From: Syntrophotalea acetylenica
Lineage (GTDB): Bacteria > Desulfobacterota > Desulfuromonadia > Desulfuromonadales > Syntrophotaleaceae
Direction of reading: 5' to 3'
NCBI RefSeq assembly: GCF_001888165.1
Contig: NZ_CP015455.1
Location: 1,544,001 to 1,608,000 of the forward strand
DNA: 64,000 nt
Shown here: positions 45,959 to 54,443 of the stretch, piece by piece
Layout: each line of letters begins with the position of its first letter
Position numbering within the stretch: the stretch's first letter is position 1
Notes under the pieces: generated by a model
Told to the model about the DNA's origin: nothing
The model's input: only the letters and a program-made list of their open reading frames with translations
The model's database searches: none
Program-made: the position numbers and the translations under genes

Positions 45959-46103
45959 TAGTTTTTATATGGGAAACGAGCGATTTTTCGTTGTGGCAAG
46001 GAAATCAAGGGGTTGCGCGGAGGCGTACATCGGTACGCCGCACAAGCGAGCCTGCGGATTGACGCCGCCACGGCGGAAAAGGGCCGTTTCCGGATGAAAA
46101 CTA
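45959..46103 (+). repeat. 145-bp dispersed repeat with terminal inverted repeats, copy 1
   Basis: The element runs from TAGTTTTTATATGGGAAACG to its inverted end CGTTTCCGGATGAAAACTA. The core contains the small hairpin GCGTAC-ATCG-GTACGC. It lies 20 bp past the mrp stop codon and before the terminator at 45833-45872, so it is in the 3' untranslated region of that unit. The same 145-bp length is found at 56883 and 58260. It encodes no protein I would defend; short frames through it are incidental. Confidence 0.88.
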
Positions 46104-46123
46104 GCTATGGCTGTCGGGTCACG

Positions 46124-46918
46124 TCAGCTCAAAACATTCATGATTTTTTCAGCAATGTTTCGAAATATCCTGCCTAACACAGAATCCGGTGCCGACACCA
46201 CTAGCGGCACACCGGAGTCGCCGCCTTTGCGGAGGTCCAGGTCAATGGGAATTTTCCCGAGCAGTTGCAGACCGAACTCTTTGCTCAATCTTTCACCGCC
46301 GCCCTGGCCGAAAATCTCGATGGGCTCTTCAGAATGGCCACACAAGAAATAGGACATGTTCTCAACCAGGCCAACAATATGCAAATTGAATTTAGTGAAA
46401 AGGTCGATGGATCTGCGTACATCGGCCAGAGCTACCTCCTGAGGTGTTGTCACCATCAGCACACCTGCCGTCGGCAGCAACTGCGCCATGGTAATGGACG
46501 GATCTCCTGTCCCGGGTGGCAGGTCAACAACCAGATAATCCAGATCACCCCACAAAACCTGCCCTAGCAATTGGCTGATTGCCTTGGATACCAGCGGCCC
46601 ACGCCAGACAACCGGTTGCCCTTTTTCGGTGACCATGCCCAGCGACATGATTCTAAGCCCGAACTTTTGCGCGGGAATTATCATCTTGTCCTGCCAACCC
46701 GGTGACTCACTGATTCCCAGCATCACCGGCACACTGGGGCCATAGACGTCCGCATCCAGAAGACCAACTTTGTTACCTTTTTGCTTGAGTGCAAAAGCAA
46801 CATTTACAGCGATGGTGGTTTTGCCGACCCCGCCTTTGCCGCTGGCGACAGCCAGAATATGACGTACTTTTCTCAATCCAGGCATTGTGCTTTCCGGTTT
46901 TTTTTGCTCATCAGGCAT
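46124..46918 (-). CDS. mrp: Mrp/NBP35-family iron-sulfur carrier ATPase
   Basis: A 264-residue P-loop NTPase that carries [4Fe-4S] clusters to target enzymes. The deviant Walker A SGKGGVGKTT, DADVYGPSVP, VVDLPPGTGD and VENMSYF are all present. Most Mrp proteins have CxxC after VENMSYF for the bridging cluster. Here the segment reads FLCGHSEEPIEIFG, with one Cys only, so cluster binding may differ. It lies 21 bp after fdhA in the same direction, which suggests a role in loading the formate dehydrogenase. Confidence 0.93.
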   Translation of the reverse strand: MPDEQKKPESTMPGLRKVRHILAVASGKGGVGKTTIAVNVAFALKQKGNKVGLLDADVYGPSVPVMLGISESPGWQDKMIIPAQKFGLRIMSLGMVTEKGQPVVWRGPLVSKAISQLLGQVLWGDLDYLVVDLPPGTGDPSITMAQLLPTAGVLMVTTPQEVALADVRRSIDLFTKFNLHIVGLVENMSYFLCGHSEEPIEIFGQGGGERLSKEFGLQLLGKIPIDLDLRKGGDSGVPLVVSAPDSVLGRIFRNIAEKIMNVLS

Positions 46919-46939
46919 GGCAATATCCCTGAAATAGTC

Positions 46940-49620
46940 TTATGCGACCTTTTCAATTGTAACCGCGCACATTTTCAGTTCCGGAACCTTGGCCATTGCG
47001 TCCAGACTATCGATGGTCAAATCATTTACCGCTCCGGAATGGAAAGTCGCAAAGACAGTCCCGTCCGGCACTCGGTCGGTAACTTGCGCGGTGATGTCGA
47101 TATGGCCCCTGCGGGACCTAACCCGTACTTTGTCGCCATTGGCGACTCCTATCTTTTTCGCGTCGGACACGCTTATTTCCAGCAAGTCCTCCGGAGCCAG
47201 CCTGGACAGAGGCACGGATTTGTTGGTGTAGGACCCTGTGTGGAGATGATAAAGATCCTTTCCGGTTGTCAGTAAATATGGATATTCCTCATTCGGAACT
47301 TCTGCGGGTGCTTGATAGGCAGCGGGGAAAAAGTGCCCTTTTCCATCAGGCGTTTTGAAAGTTTTTCCCCAGAGAAACTCGGTTCCCGGATGGTCCGCCG
47401 ATGGACAAGGTACTCTCAATCCCGCCGTTTCCAAACGTCCATGGGAAATGCCTCCATATGAGGGAGCCAATGCCGCAATTTCCTGCATTATGTCCTGTGG
47501 CCCACGATAGGGCATTGGATAGCCCATTCGGTCGCTCAGATCGCACAAAATTTCCCAGTCAGGCCGGCTTTTTCCCACCGGCTCGATAATTTTATCTACC
47601 TTTTGCACCAGACGGGAAGCACTTGTAAAGGAACCACTCTTTTCCGCGAAAGAACAGGCCGGCAGAACGACATCGGCCAGCATGGCCGTTTCGCTCAGAA
47701 ACATATCCTGCACGACGACAAAGTCCATTGCCGTAAATACTTCTTGAATTTTCCTGAGATTGGGCCCGCTGCCCAGCGGGTTTCCTCCCATGACATAAAG
47801 ACCTTTGATTCTTTCCTTTTCCAGAACCATGTCCGATTCGGTAAGCCCCGGTTTTTTGAAAGGGGCACGCCCCACGCCTTACTGAATTTCTGGTTGACAA
47901 CTTCGTCAGCGACAGGCTGCCCGCCAGGATAAATAGGTGGCAGACAACCCATGTCCCCTGCTCCCTGCCCGTTATTCTGCTTGGCAATGCTGTTCACCCC
48001 GGTGCCTGCTTTGCCCACGTTTCCAGTGAGCAGCGCCAGGTTGCACAACCCCGAGACATTGTCCGTTCCATGGATATGCTGAGTAACGCCCATGCCATAC
48101 AGAATGGCGGCCCTTGGAGCGTTGCCGTACAGCATGCCGGCGTCCTCTATGGTCTGGGCACGCACTCCGGTTATGGCTTCAACGTTTTCCGGAGTATAGT
48201 ATTTTACCGCCGCTTGCAGATCATCGAACCCAACGGTTCTGGAAGCGATGAATTCGTCGTCTTGCAGTTGCCGATTCAAAATAACGTTCATCAGGCCGTT
48301 GATCCAGGCGATATCTGTCCCGATCCGCGGGCGGATCCAAACCTGACTGTAATCGACCAGATCTATTCGGCGTGGATCGACAACAATCAGCTTCAGTTTT
48401 CCTGCCTTGACCTTCTGTTTGACAAAATCAGCAAAAACCGGATACATCTCCGTAAGATTAAGACCGGCTATGAGAACAACTTCAGCTTTTTCAATAAGTG
48501 CCGGAGAGTTGGTCATGGCCCCCCCACCAAATGCACGACCCAATGCGACAGCACTGGGGGTATGGCAGAAACGGGTACAGAAGTCGACGTTATTGGTTCC
48601 GATGCAGGCGCGCATGAATTTCTGGAAAAGGTAATTTTCCTCATTGGTGCTTTTGGAGGACGCAATGCCGCCAATGGCGTCACTGCCATGTGCTTTCTTG
48701 ATTTTCTGGAAATTTTCAGCAACTCTGTCCAGGGCCTCGTCCCAACTGGCCGCTATGAATTGCCCATTTTTTTTAATCAGTGGTGTTGAAAGCCTGTCGG
48801 CGCTGTGAACGAAATCGAATCCGAAGCGCCCTTTGACACACAGATGCCCCCGATTCTCGGCCCCCTCCTTCTCCACCCCATAGGCCCTTACCAGCCTGTT
48901 GCCCTTGGCCCAGAATTCGATCTGGCATCCGCCGCCGCAATGGGTACAGGTGGTCTGCACTTTCTTCACTTCCCAACTCCGGCCCTGAAAACGTGCCAGC
49001 TTTACCGTCAGCGCTCCGGTCGGACAGGCCTGCAGACAGGCGCCGCATGAGGCGCAGTCGGTGTCAGCCAGTGGTTCCTGCAACCCGGCATTAATCAGCA
49101 GTTCGGGTCCGCGGTTGGCAAACTCCAGAATCCGGCGATCCGTCACTTCGGCGCAGGCCCGCACGCAGCGTCCGCACAGGATGCAGAGGTTGGGATCTCT
49201 TGCGATCACTTCGCTGGACTCCTCGATGGGCCGTAATTTCTTGTTGACCGGAAACCGCGGAGAACTGACATCCAGCGCATAGGCCAGATTCTGCAGTTCG
49301 CACTTTCCGCTGTTTTCACAGACAAGACAATTGTGCTCATGTTCGGCCAGGATCATTTCCAGGTTGATGCGGCGCAACCGGCAGATCTCCTCATCCTCGG
49401 TGGTAACTTCCATGCCCTCGGTCACAACGGTGCAGCAGGATGGCACAAGCCCCTTCATCCCCTTGACCCTGACGATACAAAGCCGGCATACCCCGACGGA
49501 ACTCAACCCCTCCTTGTGACACAGGTGAGGAATGTTAAAACCGTTTTCTTCACAAGCGTTCAATAGCAAAGAGTTTTCTTTCGCCATGCATGGCTGGCCA
49601 TTAATTATTATCTGAATCAT
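46940..49620 (-). pseudogene. fdhA: NAD-linked formate dehydrogenase catalytic subunit, interrupted by one frameshift
   Basis: Two frames together make an 893-residue molybdopterin oxidoreductase. Its N-terminal part has NuoG-like iron-sulfur sites: [2Fe-2S] GVCRLCIVRVKG, His-ligated HEHNCLVCENSGKC, CILCGRCVRAC and CASCGACLQACP, then CTHCGGGC. The catalytic site is TRFCHTPSAVALG, with Cys where others have selenocysteine. The frames break at about 47860, at minus-strand TCA AAA AAC CGG. A single added A, or a -1 slip at A-AAA-AAC, reads on as KKPGLTESD and restores the protein. The remaining C-terminal molybdopterin domain ends at 46940. The gene oxidises formate or reduces CO2 together with the next two upstream genes. 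Confidence 0.88.
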
Positions 49621-49638
49621 ATTTTCAGCCTTTGATTG

Positions 49639-51462
49639 TCAGGAAACGATGATGGCATCGAACTTACAGGCATCCTTGCACAAACCGCACTTGACGCATT
49701 TTTCCTCGTCAATCCAGTGTGGTTCCTTGCGTTCTCCGTGGATAGCATTCTCGGGGCAGACTTTTTTACAGATGCCACAGCCGACGCATTTATCCTTATC
49801 GATGGAAAAACGTATGAGTGACCGGCAAACCCCCGCAGGACATTTTTTATCCCGTATATGGGCCTCGTATTCATCGCGGAAAAAACGCAGTGTGCTCAGT
49901 GTCGGGTTGGCGGCGGTTTGTCCAAGCGCGCAGAGAGAGGTTTTGCGCAGGCTCTCCGCCACGACGGTCAGATTTTCAAGGTCTGACATCTCTCCCTTTC
50001 CCCCACTGATTTTTTCCAGCATCCGGATCATCAGTGGCAGTCCTATCCGGCAGGGCACGCACTGTCCGCAGGATTCATCCTGATCGAACTGCAGGAAAAA
50101 ATGAGCCGCGTCGACCATACAGGAGTCTTCGTCGAGAATGACCATGCCGCCCGAGCCCATGATGGACCCGATAGTCTGGAGGGATTCATAATCGATGGGC
50201 AGATCGAGATGTTCGGCGGGGATAAAACCGCCCGAAGGACCTCCCAGCTGAGCGGCCTTGAATTTCTTTTCGTCAGGAATGCCGCCGCCGATATCGAAGA
50301 CGATTTCCTTCATGGTGATACCCATGGGAACCTCGATCAGGCCGCTGTTGCGGATTTTTCCGGTCAGGCAGAAAACTTTCGTCCCCCTGGTGGTATCGGT
50401 TCCCACCGACTTCCACCATTGTGCCCCTTTGCGGATGATCAGCGGAATGTTGGACAAGGTGCCGACATTGTTGATCACCGTCGGTTTCCCGAACAGTCCC
50501 TCGATGGCCGGAAACGGCGGACGGTGGCGGGGGTTGCCCCGTTTCTGTTCCAGGGAAGCCAGCAATGCGGTCTCTTCCCCGCATACAAAGGCGCCGGAAC
50601 CAAGAAAGATTTCGATGTCAAAATCGAAGGAGGTCCCCAGAATGTTTTTACCCAGAAGGCCGTATTCCCGGGCCTGGGCAACGGCCTTACGCAGGGTTTC
50701 CACGGCCAGGGGATATTCGGCACGAACATAGATGTACCCCCGATTGGCACCTATCACATAGCCGGCAATAGCCATACCTTCCAGCACGGCATGGGGATTG
50801 CCCTCGATTTCAGCCCGGTTCATGTAGGCTCCCGGATCGCCTTCGTCGGCGTTGCACACTACATATTTCTGGTCACCCCTGGCCTGGCGGGCAAACTGCC
50901 ATTTTCTTCCGGTAGGGAAACCGGCACCGCCCCTGCCCCGCAGTCCGGAGCCATTTACTTCCTGAAGGATATCGGCGCTGTCTTTGCGCAATGCCTCGGC
51001 CAGTCCCGCATATCCTTCATGATGGATATAGTCCTCGATACTCAATGGATCGATAACCCCGAGCAGACCGGTTATCCGTCTTTCCTGTCGTCTGAAAAAG
51101 GGCATGCTTTCATCGATACGATAGTCATGCAAAACTTCCCCCCGCAGCAAATGGCTCTCTACCACGTGGCAGGCTTTTTCGGCATCGAGAAATCCGTACA
51201 ACGTCGAGTTACCCTCCTGCCTGACGGATATGTAGGGTTCGATAAAGCAACATCCCATACAACCGTGCTGCAGAATTTCAACATCGTCCCTGCCGGTTTT
51301 TCCAACGGCTTTTTCAATGGCTTCCAGAACTTTCAATGCCCCGGAAGCGATTCCGCACGTCGATCCATAAACAACGATCCGGGTTTTTCCCGCCGATCCG
51401 GATCTCTGTTCAGCGATCCGATTTCTCAACAGCGCCAGATCTTCATAAGAATGTATCCGCAT
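49639..51462 (-). CDS. Formate dehydrogenase flavin subunit (NuoF-like, with N-terminal thioredoxin-type domain)
   Basis: A 607-residue NADH-binding subunit. The N-terminal thioredoxin-like [2Fe-2S] domain shows GSTCGIASGA and HGCMGCCFIEP. NuoF core follows with GRGGAGFPTGRKWQF, GAFVCGEETALL, CGQCVPCRIG and SLCALGQ, then C-terminal ferredoxin motifs CVGCGICKKVCPENA and CVKCGLCKDACKF. It parallels HndC plus HndB of the hydrogenase, but here fused. It passes electrons between formate and NAD, perhaps with ferredoxin. It is 18 bp before fdhA. Confidence 0.92.
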   Translation of the reverse strand: MRIHSYEDLALLRNRIAEQRSGSAGKTRIVVYGSTCGIASGALKVLEAIEKAVGKTGRDDVEILQHGCMGCCFIEPYISVRQEGNSTLYGFLDAEKACHVVESHLLRGEVLHDYRIDESMPFFRRQERRITGLLGVIDPLSIEDYIHHEGYAGLAEALRKDSADILQEVNGSGLRGRGGAGFPTGRKWQFARQARGDQKYVVCNADEGDPGAYMNRAEIEGNPHAVLEGMAIAGYVIGANRGYIYVRAEYPLAVETLRKAVAQAREYGLLGKNILGTSFDFDIEIFLGSGAFVCGEETALLASLEQKRGNPRHRPPFPAIEGLFGKPTVINNVGTLSNIPLIIRKGAQWWKSVGTDTTRGTKVFCLTGKIRNSGLIEVPMGITMKEIVFDIGGGIPDEKKFKAAQLGGPSGGFIPAEHLDLPIDYESLQTIGSIMGSGGMVILDEDSCMVDAAHFFLQFDQDESCGQCVPCRIGLPLMIRMLEKISGGKGEMSDLENLTVVAESLRKTSLCALGQTAANPTLSTLRFFRDEYEAHIRDKKCPAGVCRSLIRFSIDKDKCVGCGICKKVCPENAIHGERKEPHWIDEEKCVKCGLCKDACKFDAIIVS

Positions 51463-51473
51463 AAAATAAACCT

Positions 51474-51935
51474 CTACTCGTATTTTTTGAGAATGGCCGA
51501 AACTTTCTCAGGGGTCATGCCGCCATAAACATCTTCATCGACGGTAATAACCGGTCCGATGGCACAACAGCCTATGCATCGGACCTCCTCCAGAGAGAAC
51601 CTGTGATCGGCAGTGGTTTCCCCCGGCCGGATTTTGAATTCGGCCTTTATCTTCTCGATCAACTTTTCGGCACCCTTTACATAACAGGCGGTTCCCATGC
51701 AGACATGGACCTGATGCCTGCCGGGCGGGTTGATTTTGAAAAAATTGTAAAAACTGACAATTCCGAAAACCTTGCTGACAGGAACCCCAAGGTAGTCGGC
51801 GACTTCTCTTTGCGATTCTTGCGGCACATAACCCAGTTTTGCCTGAATTTCCTGAAGGATATGAATCAAGGAATTCGAATCCCTATCGAAACCGGAAATA
51901 ATCTGATTCGCCTTCAAAAGATCTTCGTCATTCAT
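51474..51935 (-). CDS. Formate dehydrogenase NuoE-like [2Fe-2S] subunit
   Basis: A 153-residue thioredoxin-like [2Fe-2S] subunit with the ligands CMGTACYVKG and CIGCCAIGP, closely similar to HndA at 3371. Helical start LIHILQEIQAKLGYVP is typical. It heads the operon NuoE-like, NuoF-like, FdhA, Mrp. AAGGAA lies before the ATG. A promoter should lie within the 90 bp between here and the terminator at 52028, but I did not find a clear one. Confidence 0.9.
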   Translation of the reverse strand: MNDEDLLKANQIISGFDRDSNSLIHILQEIQAKLGYVPQESQREVADYLGVPVSKVFGIVSFYNFFKINPPGRHQVHVCMGTACYVKGAEKLIEKIKAEFKIRPGETTADHRFSLEEVRCIGCCAIGPVITVDEDVYGGMTPEKVSAILKKYE

Positions 51936-52027
51936 TCTTTTTCCTTGTGTTTTTTAGGAAAATTGTCGTGAATTCGTAGATTAAAACCTCTCCTGATGCA
52001 TCCCGGGTCTCCAAAATCCGGAAAAAG

Positions 52028-52063
52028 AAAACGAAGGCCTTGTTGGTAAATAGCCTTCGTTTT
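52028..52063 (-). terminator. Terminator of the NifX-like gene
   Basis: AAAACGAAGGC / GCCTTCGTTTT, 11-bp perfect stem, 14-nt loop; on the minus strand it is followed by a T-rich tail (TTTTCTTTTT). It follows the repeat copy in the 3' region of the gene ending at 52219. Confidence 0.8.
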
Positions 52064-52087
52064 AATAGGCAATCATTCGTCCATGCA

Positions 52088-52212
52088 GGTTTCCATTGGG
52101 AAATGGCCATCTTCCGCCGTGCTACGGCAATCCGGCGACCTGCCGATGTGCGCCCTCGCGTAACGCCTAGAATTGCTTGCCGCCGCGAAAAATCTTTTGT
52201 TTTCCCATGGTA
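52088..52212 (-). repeat. Diverged, inverted copy of the dispersed repeat, copy 2
   Basis: The reverse complement aligns through most of its length with the other copies: CCATGGGAAAAC near one end, GATTTTTCGCGGCGGCAAG, GGGCGCACATCGG in the middle and CACGGCGGAA near the other end. It is clearly less conserved and its termini are lost. It lies directly after the stop codon at 52219. Confidence 0.7.
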
Positions 52213-52218
52213 AGAGGG

Positions 52219-52416
52219 CTATTTTCGACTCAGCTGCGCCCCGCATTTAGGACATGAGCGCGTATTACAGGGTTGCCCGGCGACATGTGGAACCTCCGCT
52301 CCGCAACTTGTACACACGCAAACTCCTCCGGGGCCTGCCGCCATTGGCCCGCCCATGCGCCCGCCGCCACTGCGTCGACCGCCACCCGCCGGTCCCGTCC
52401 CATCTCCTCTTGGCAT
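52219..52416 (-). CDS. Possible internal translation product: 65-residue zinc-ribbon protein
   Basis: AAGGAG lies seven bases before an in-frame ATG at 52416 that opens MPRGDGTGP, the exact N-terminus of stand-alone small proteins of this type. So the cell may make both the fused protein and this short one. It has two CxxC pairs for zinc or a cluster. Confidence 0.5.
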   Translation of the reverse strand: MPRGDGTGPAGGGRRSGGGRMGGPMAAGPGGVCVCTSCGAEVPHVAGQPCNTRSCPKCGAQLSRK

Positions 52417-52842
52417 TTTGCTTCTCCTTTCGCTGGTTGTGTCCATTGCAGTGAGAATTTGTCTGCTGTTCGCTGCCGGCGCCCAACAGTTTTGCCCTAT
52501 TCCCTCCTGGTGCCATCCCGGCACATGACATGCCGGGTCTTTGAGGCGCCCCTCGACAAAAGCATGCAGAACTTCGTCCATCGATCCGCACAACTGGCTG
52601 AAAACGCTGATCCCCGCACTGCACAGCGCAACTTCGAAAATCCGTGAGATCGCACCACAAACAAGGCATTCAACATCATATTGCGCGATTTCCCGGGCAC
52701 GCCCCCATGGATCAGAGGAAAGCAGCCGCTGTCTTGTTCGCGCCGCAATCCTGCGTTGGATTACATCGACGCGCAAAAGCCATCGGGCTTCATCAAAGAC
52801 AGGGGAAACGCGTCCCTGCCAGTAGGGAATGGCAAGTCTCAT
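52219..52842 (-). CDS. NifX-like dinitrogenase cofactor domain fused to a glycine-rich zinc-ribbon tail
   Basis: A 207-residue frame. Residues 1-110 form a NifX/NifB-C-like domain (MRLAIPYWQGRVSPVFDEA, VECLVCGAISRIFE, GISVFSQLCGSMDEVLHAF), the family that holds metal clusters or their precursors. Residues 143-207 are MPRGDGTGP, a Gly/Arg-rich linker and a zinc ribbon (CTSCGAEVP and CPKCGAQL). In related gene groups the MPRGDGTGP protein is separate. Here there is no stop between them, and an internal start exists. The gene is divergent from a sigma-54 activator and has a sigma-54-like promoter. Confidence 0.75.
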   Translation of the reverse strand: MRLAIPYWQGRVSPVFDEARWLLRVDVIQRRIAARTRQRLLSSDPWGRAREIAQYDVECLVCGAISRIFEVALCSAGISVFSQLCGSMDEVLHAFVEGRLKDPACHVPGWHQEGIGQNCWAPAANSRQILTAMDTTSERRSKMPRGDGTGPAGGGRRSGGGRMGGPMAAGPGGVCVCTSCGAEVPHVAGQPCNTRSCPKCGAQLSRK

Positions 52843-52943
52843 GTATTGTCAGGTTTGCTATTAGTATGCCAGTTTTTGAATGTTTTGCAACATATCGAAT
52901 TTGAATGTTTTTTTTATGACTAAGTCGGTTCTGGAGGCATAAA

Positions 52944-52990
52944 TTGGCAAAATGCATGGTTTTTATTTGCAACAAAAGTGCATTTTGCAA
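52944..52990. promoter_or_regulatory. Sigma-54-like promoter and paired inverted sites in the divergent region
   Basis: On the minus strand TGCAC (52982-52978) and TTGCA (52972-52968) have the -24/-12 spacing of sigma-54 promoters, with one change in the -24 GG pair. The same stretch holds two inverted copies of a palindromic site: TTGGCAAAATGCA (52944-52956) and TGCATTTTGCAA (52979-52990). They could bind the activator encoded alongside. Overlap of one copy with the -24 box would instead suggest repression. Confidence 0.45.
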
Positions 52991-53024
52991 TATTTGATGA
53001 TATGGTCATGAGGGAGGTGTCGAT

Positions 53025-54392
53025 ATGCATCAGGACAACCAGGAAAAAGAACAGGATATTATTCTCGATTCAATCAATGAAGGCGTTTTTACCGTGGACC
53101 GGAAATGGAGAATCACCTCCTTTAACCGTGCTGCCGAAAAAATTACAGGCATCAAGCGCGAGCAGGCACTGGGACGGCCTTGTTGCGAGGTGTTCCGTGC
53201 GAATATCTGCGAAAAAGCCTGTGCTCTTCGCCAGACCATGGAAAAAGGAGCTTCCCTGTTTAACGAAACCGCACACATTATCAATCAGGCAGGACAGCGC
53301 ATCCCCATTCGTATTTCCACGGCGTTACTCAAAAACGACCAGGGGGACGTGGTAGGGGGCGTTGAGACATTTCAGGATCTGAGCCAGGTGGAACAGCTCC
53401 GCAAAGAGCTGGAATCCCGGTATTCCTTTGAGGACATTATTGGACGAAGCCCTCTTATGATGGAATTGTTCCGTTTTATCGCTCCGGTTGCGGACAGCGA
53501 CAGCACCGTTCTTATCGAGGGGGCCAGCGGCACCGGCAAAGAGCTTTTTGCCCGTGCAATTCATAACCTTTCACCACGTCACAACAAGCCTTTTGTTGCC
53601 GTCAATTGTGCTGCGCTGCCTGATACACTGCTTGAATCGGAGCTTTTTGGCTATAAAGCCGGGGCGTTCACGGATGCCCGACGGGACAAGCCCGGTCGTT
53701 TCGCCTGCGCCCATGGCGGGACGCTGTTTCTTGATGAAATCGGCGACATATCTCCCGCGATGCAAGTTCGATTATTACGGGTTCTCCAGGAGCGCTGTTT
53801 TGAACCGCTGGGGTCGGTTAAGTCGGTTCATGTCGATGTCCGCATTCTTGCCGCAACCAACAAAAATCTGGCGGAGCTTGTTCATGAAGGGGTTTTTCGG
53901 GAAGATTTATTTTACCGGATTCGCGTTATCCATCTGCAGATACCGGGTCTGCAAAAGAGGAAGGAAGATATTCCGCTGCTGGTCAAACATTTCGTAGCCA
54001 AATTCAACCGTCTGTACAATCGTCAGATCGAAGGTGTTTCCCACGAGGTTCTGGCTCGACTGATGGACTATGATTATCCGGGCAATGTACGGGAACTGGA
54101 AAATATCCTTGAACATGCTTTTGTATTGTGCCGCGGGGGAATGATCGAAGTGCGATGTCTGCCGCTTGAACTGCGGCCAAAGGATTATTCCATGGCTTCT
54201 GAGAGCTGTGGTCTGACTACACTGCAGGCCATGGAACAGAATCTCATATTCGAAGCGTTGAAACGCCATAGTGGCAATCGTACGCGTACCGCTGAACATC
54301 TTGGCATTGACACCAGTACCCTGTATCGAAAGATCAAATCCCTTGGCATCAAGGTGCCTGCAACCGATGGCCGCAGCAGCAGAAGCAGGTAG
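53025..54392 (+). CDS. PAS-domain sigma-54-dependent transcriptional activator
   Basis: A 455-residue enhancer-binding protein. An N-terminal PAS domain (residues 10-115: ILDSINEGVFTVDRKWRITSFN, with Cys in RPCCEVFRANICEKAC that might bind a cofactor) precedes the AAA+ domain. Walker A is EGASGTGKELFARAIH, the sigma-54 loop reads GAFTDA instead of GAFTGA, and Walker B is GGTLFLDEIGDI. The C-terminal Fis-type helix-turn-helix is GNRTRTAEHLGIDTSTLYRKIKSLGI. GGGAGG precedes the ATG. It probably controls the divergent NifX-like gene, and possibly nearby metabolic genes. Confidence 0.92.
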   Translation: MHQDNQEKEQDIILDSINEGVFTVDRKWRITSFNRAAEKITGIKREQALGRPCCEVFRANICEKACALRQTMEKGASLFNETAHIINQAGQRIPIRISTALLKNDQGDVVGGVETFQDLSQVEQLRKELESRYSFEDIIGRSPLMMELFRFIAPVADSDSTVLIEGASGTGKELFARAIHNLSPRHNKPFVAVNCAALPDTLLESELFGYKAGAFTDARRDKPGRFACAHGGTLFLDEIGDISPAMQVRLLRVLQERCFEPLGSVKSVHVDVRILAATNKNLAELVHEGVFREDLFYRIRVIHLQIPGLQKRKEDIPLLVKHFVAKFNRLYNRQIEGVSHEVLARLMDYDYPGNVRELENILEHAFVLCRGGMIEVRCLPLELRPKDYSMASESCGLTTLQAMEQNLIFEALKRHSGNRTRTAEHLGIDTSTLYRKIKSLGIKVPATDGRSSRSR

Positions 54393-54410
54393 GTTCTTTT
54401 GAAAAAGCTT

Positions 54411-54439
54411 GTGACCATCCGGGTTTTCCGGATGGTCAC
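54411..54439. terminator. Bidirectional terminator between convergent genes
   Basis: GTGACCATCCGG / CCGGATGGTCAC, 12-bp perfect stem with a 5-nt loop. On the minus strand it is followed by AAGCTTTTTC, so it best serves the outer-membrane protein gene, but it also lies just after the activator. Confidence 0.85.
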
Positions 54440-54443
54440 AAGA

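Noticed and set aside
45817-46062. 81-codon frame running through repeat copy 1
   Set aside because: Similar frames run through the other copies only because the repeat is conserved at the DNA level; no ribosome site or family is seen.
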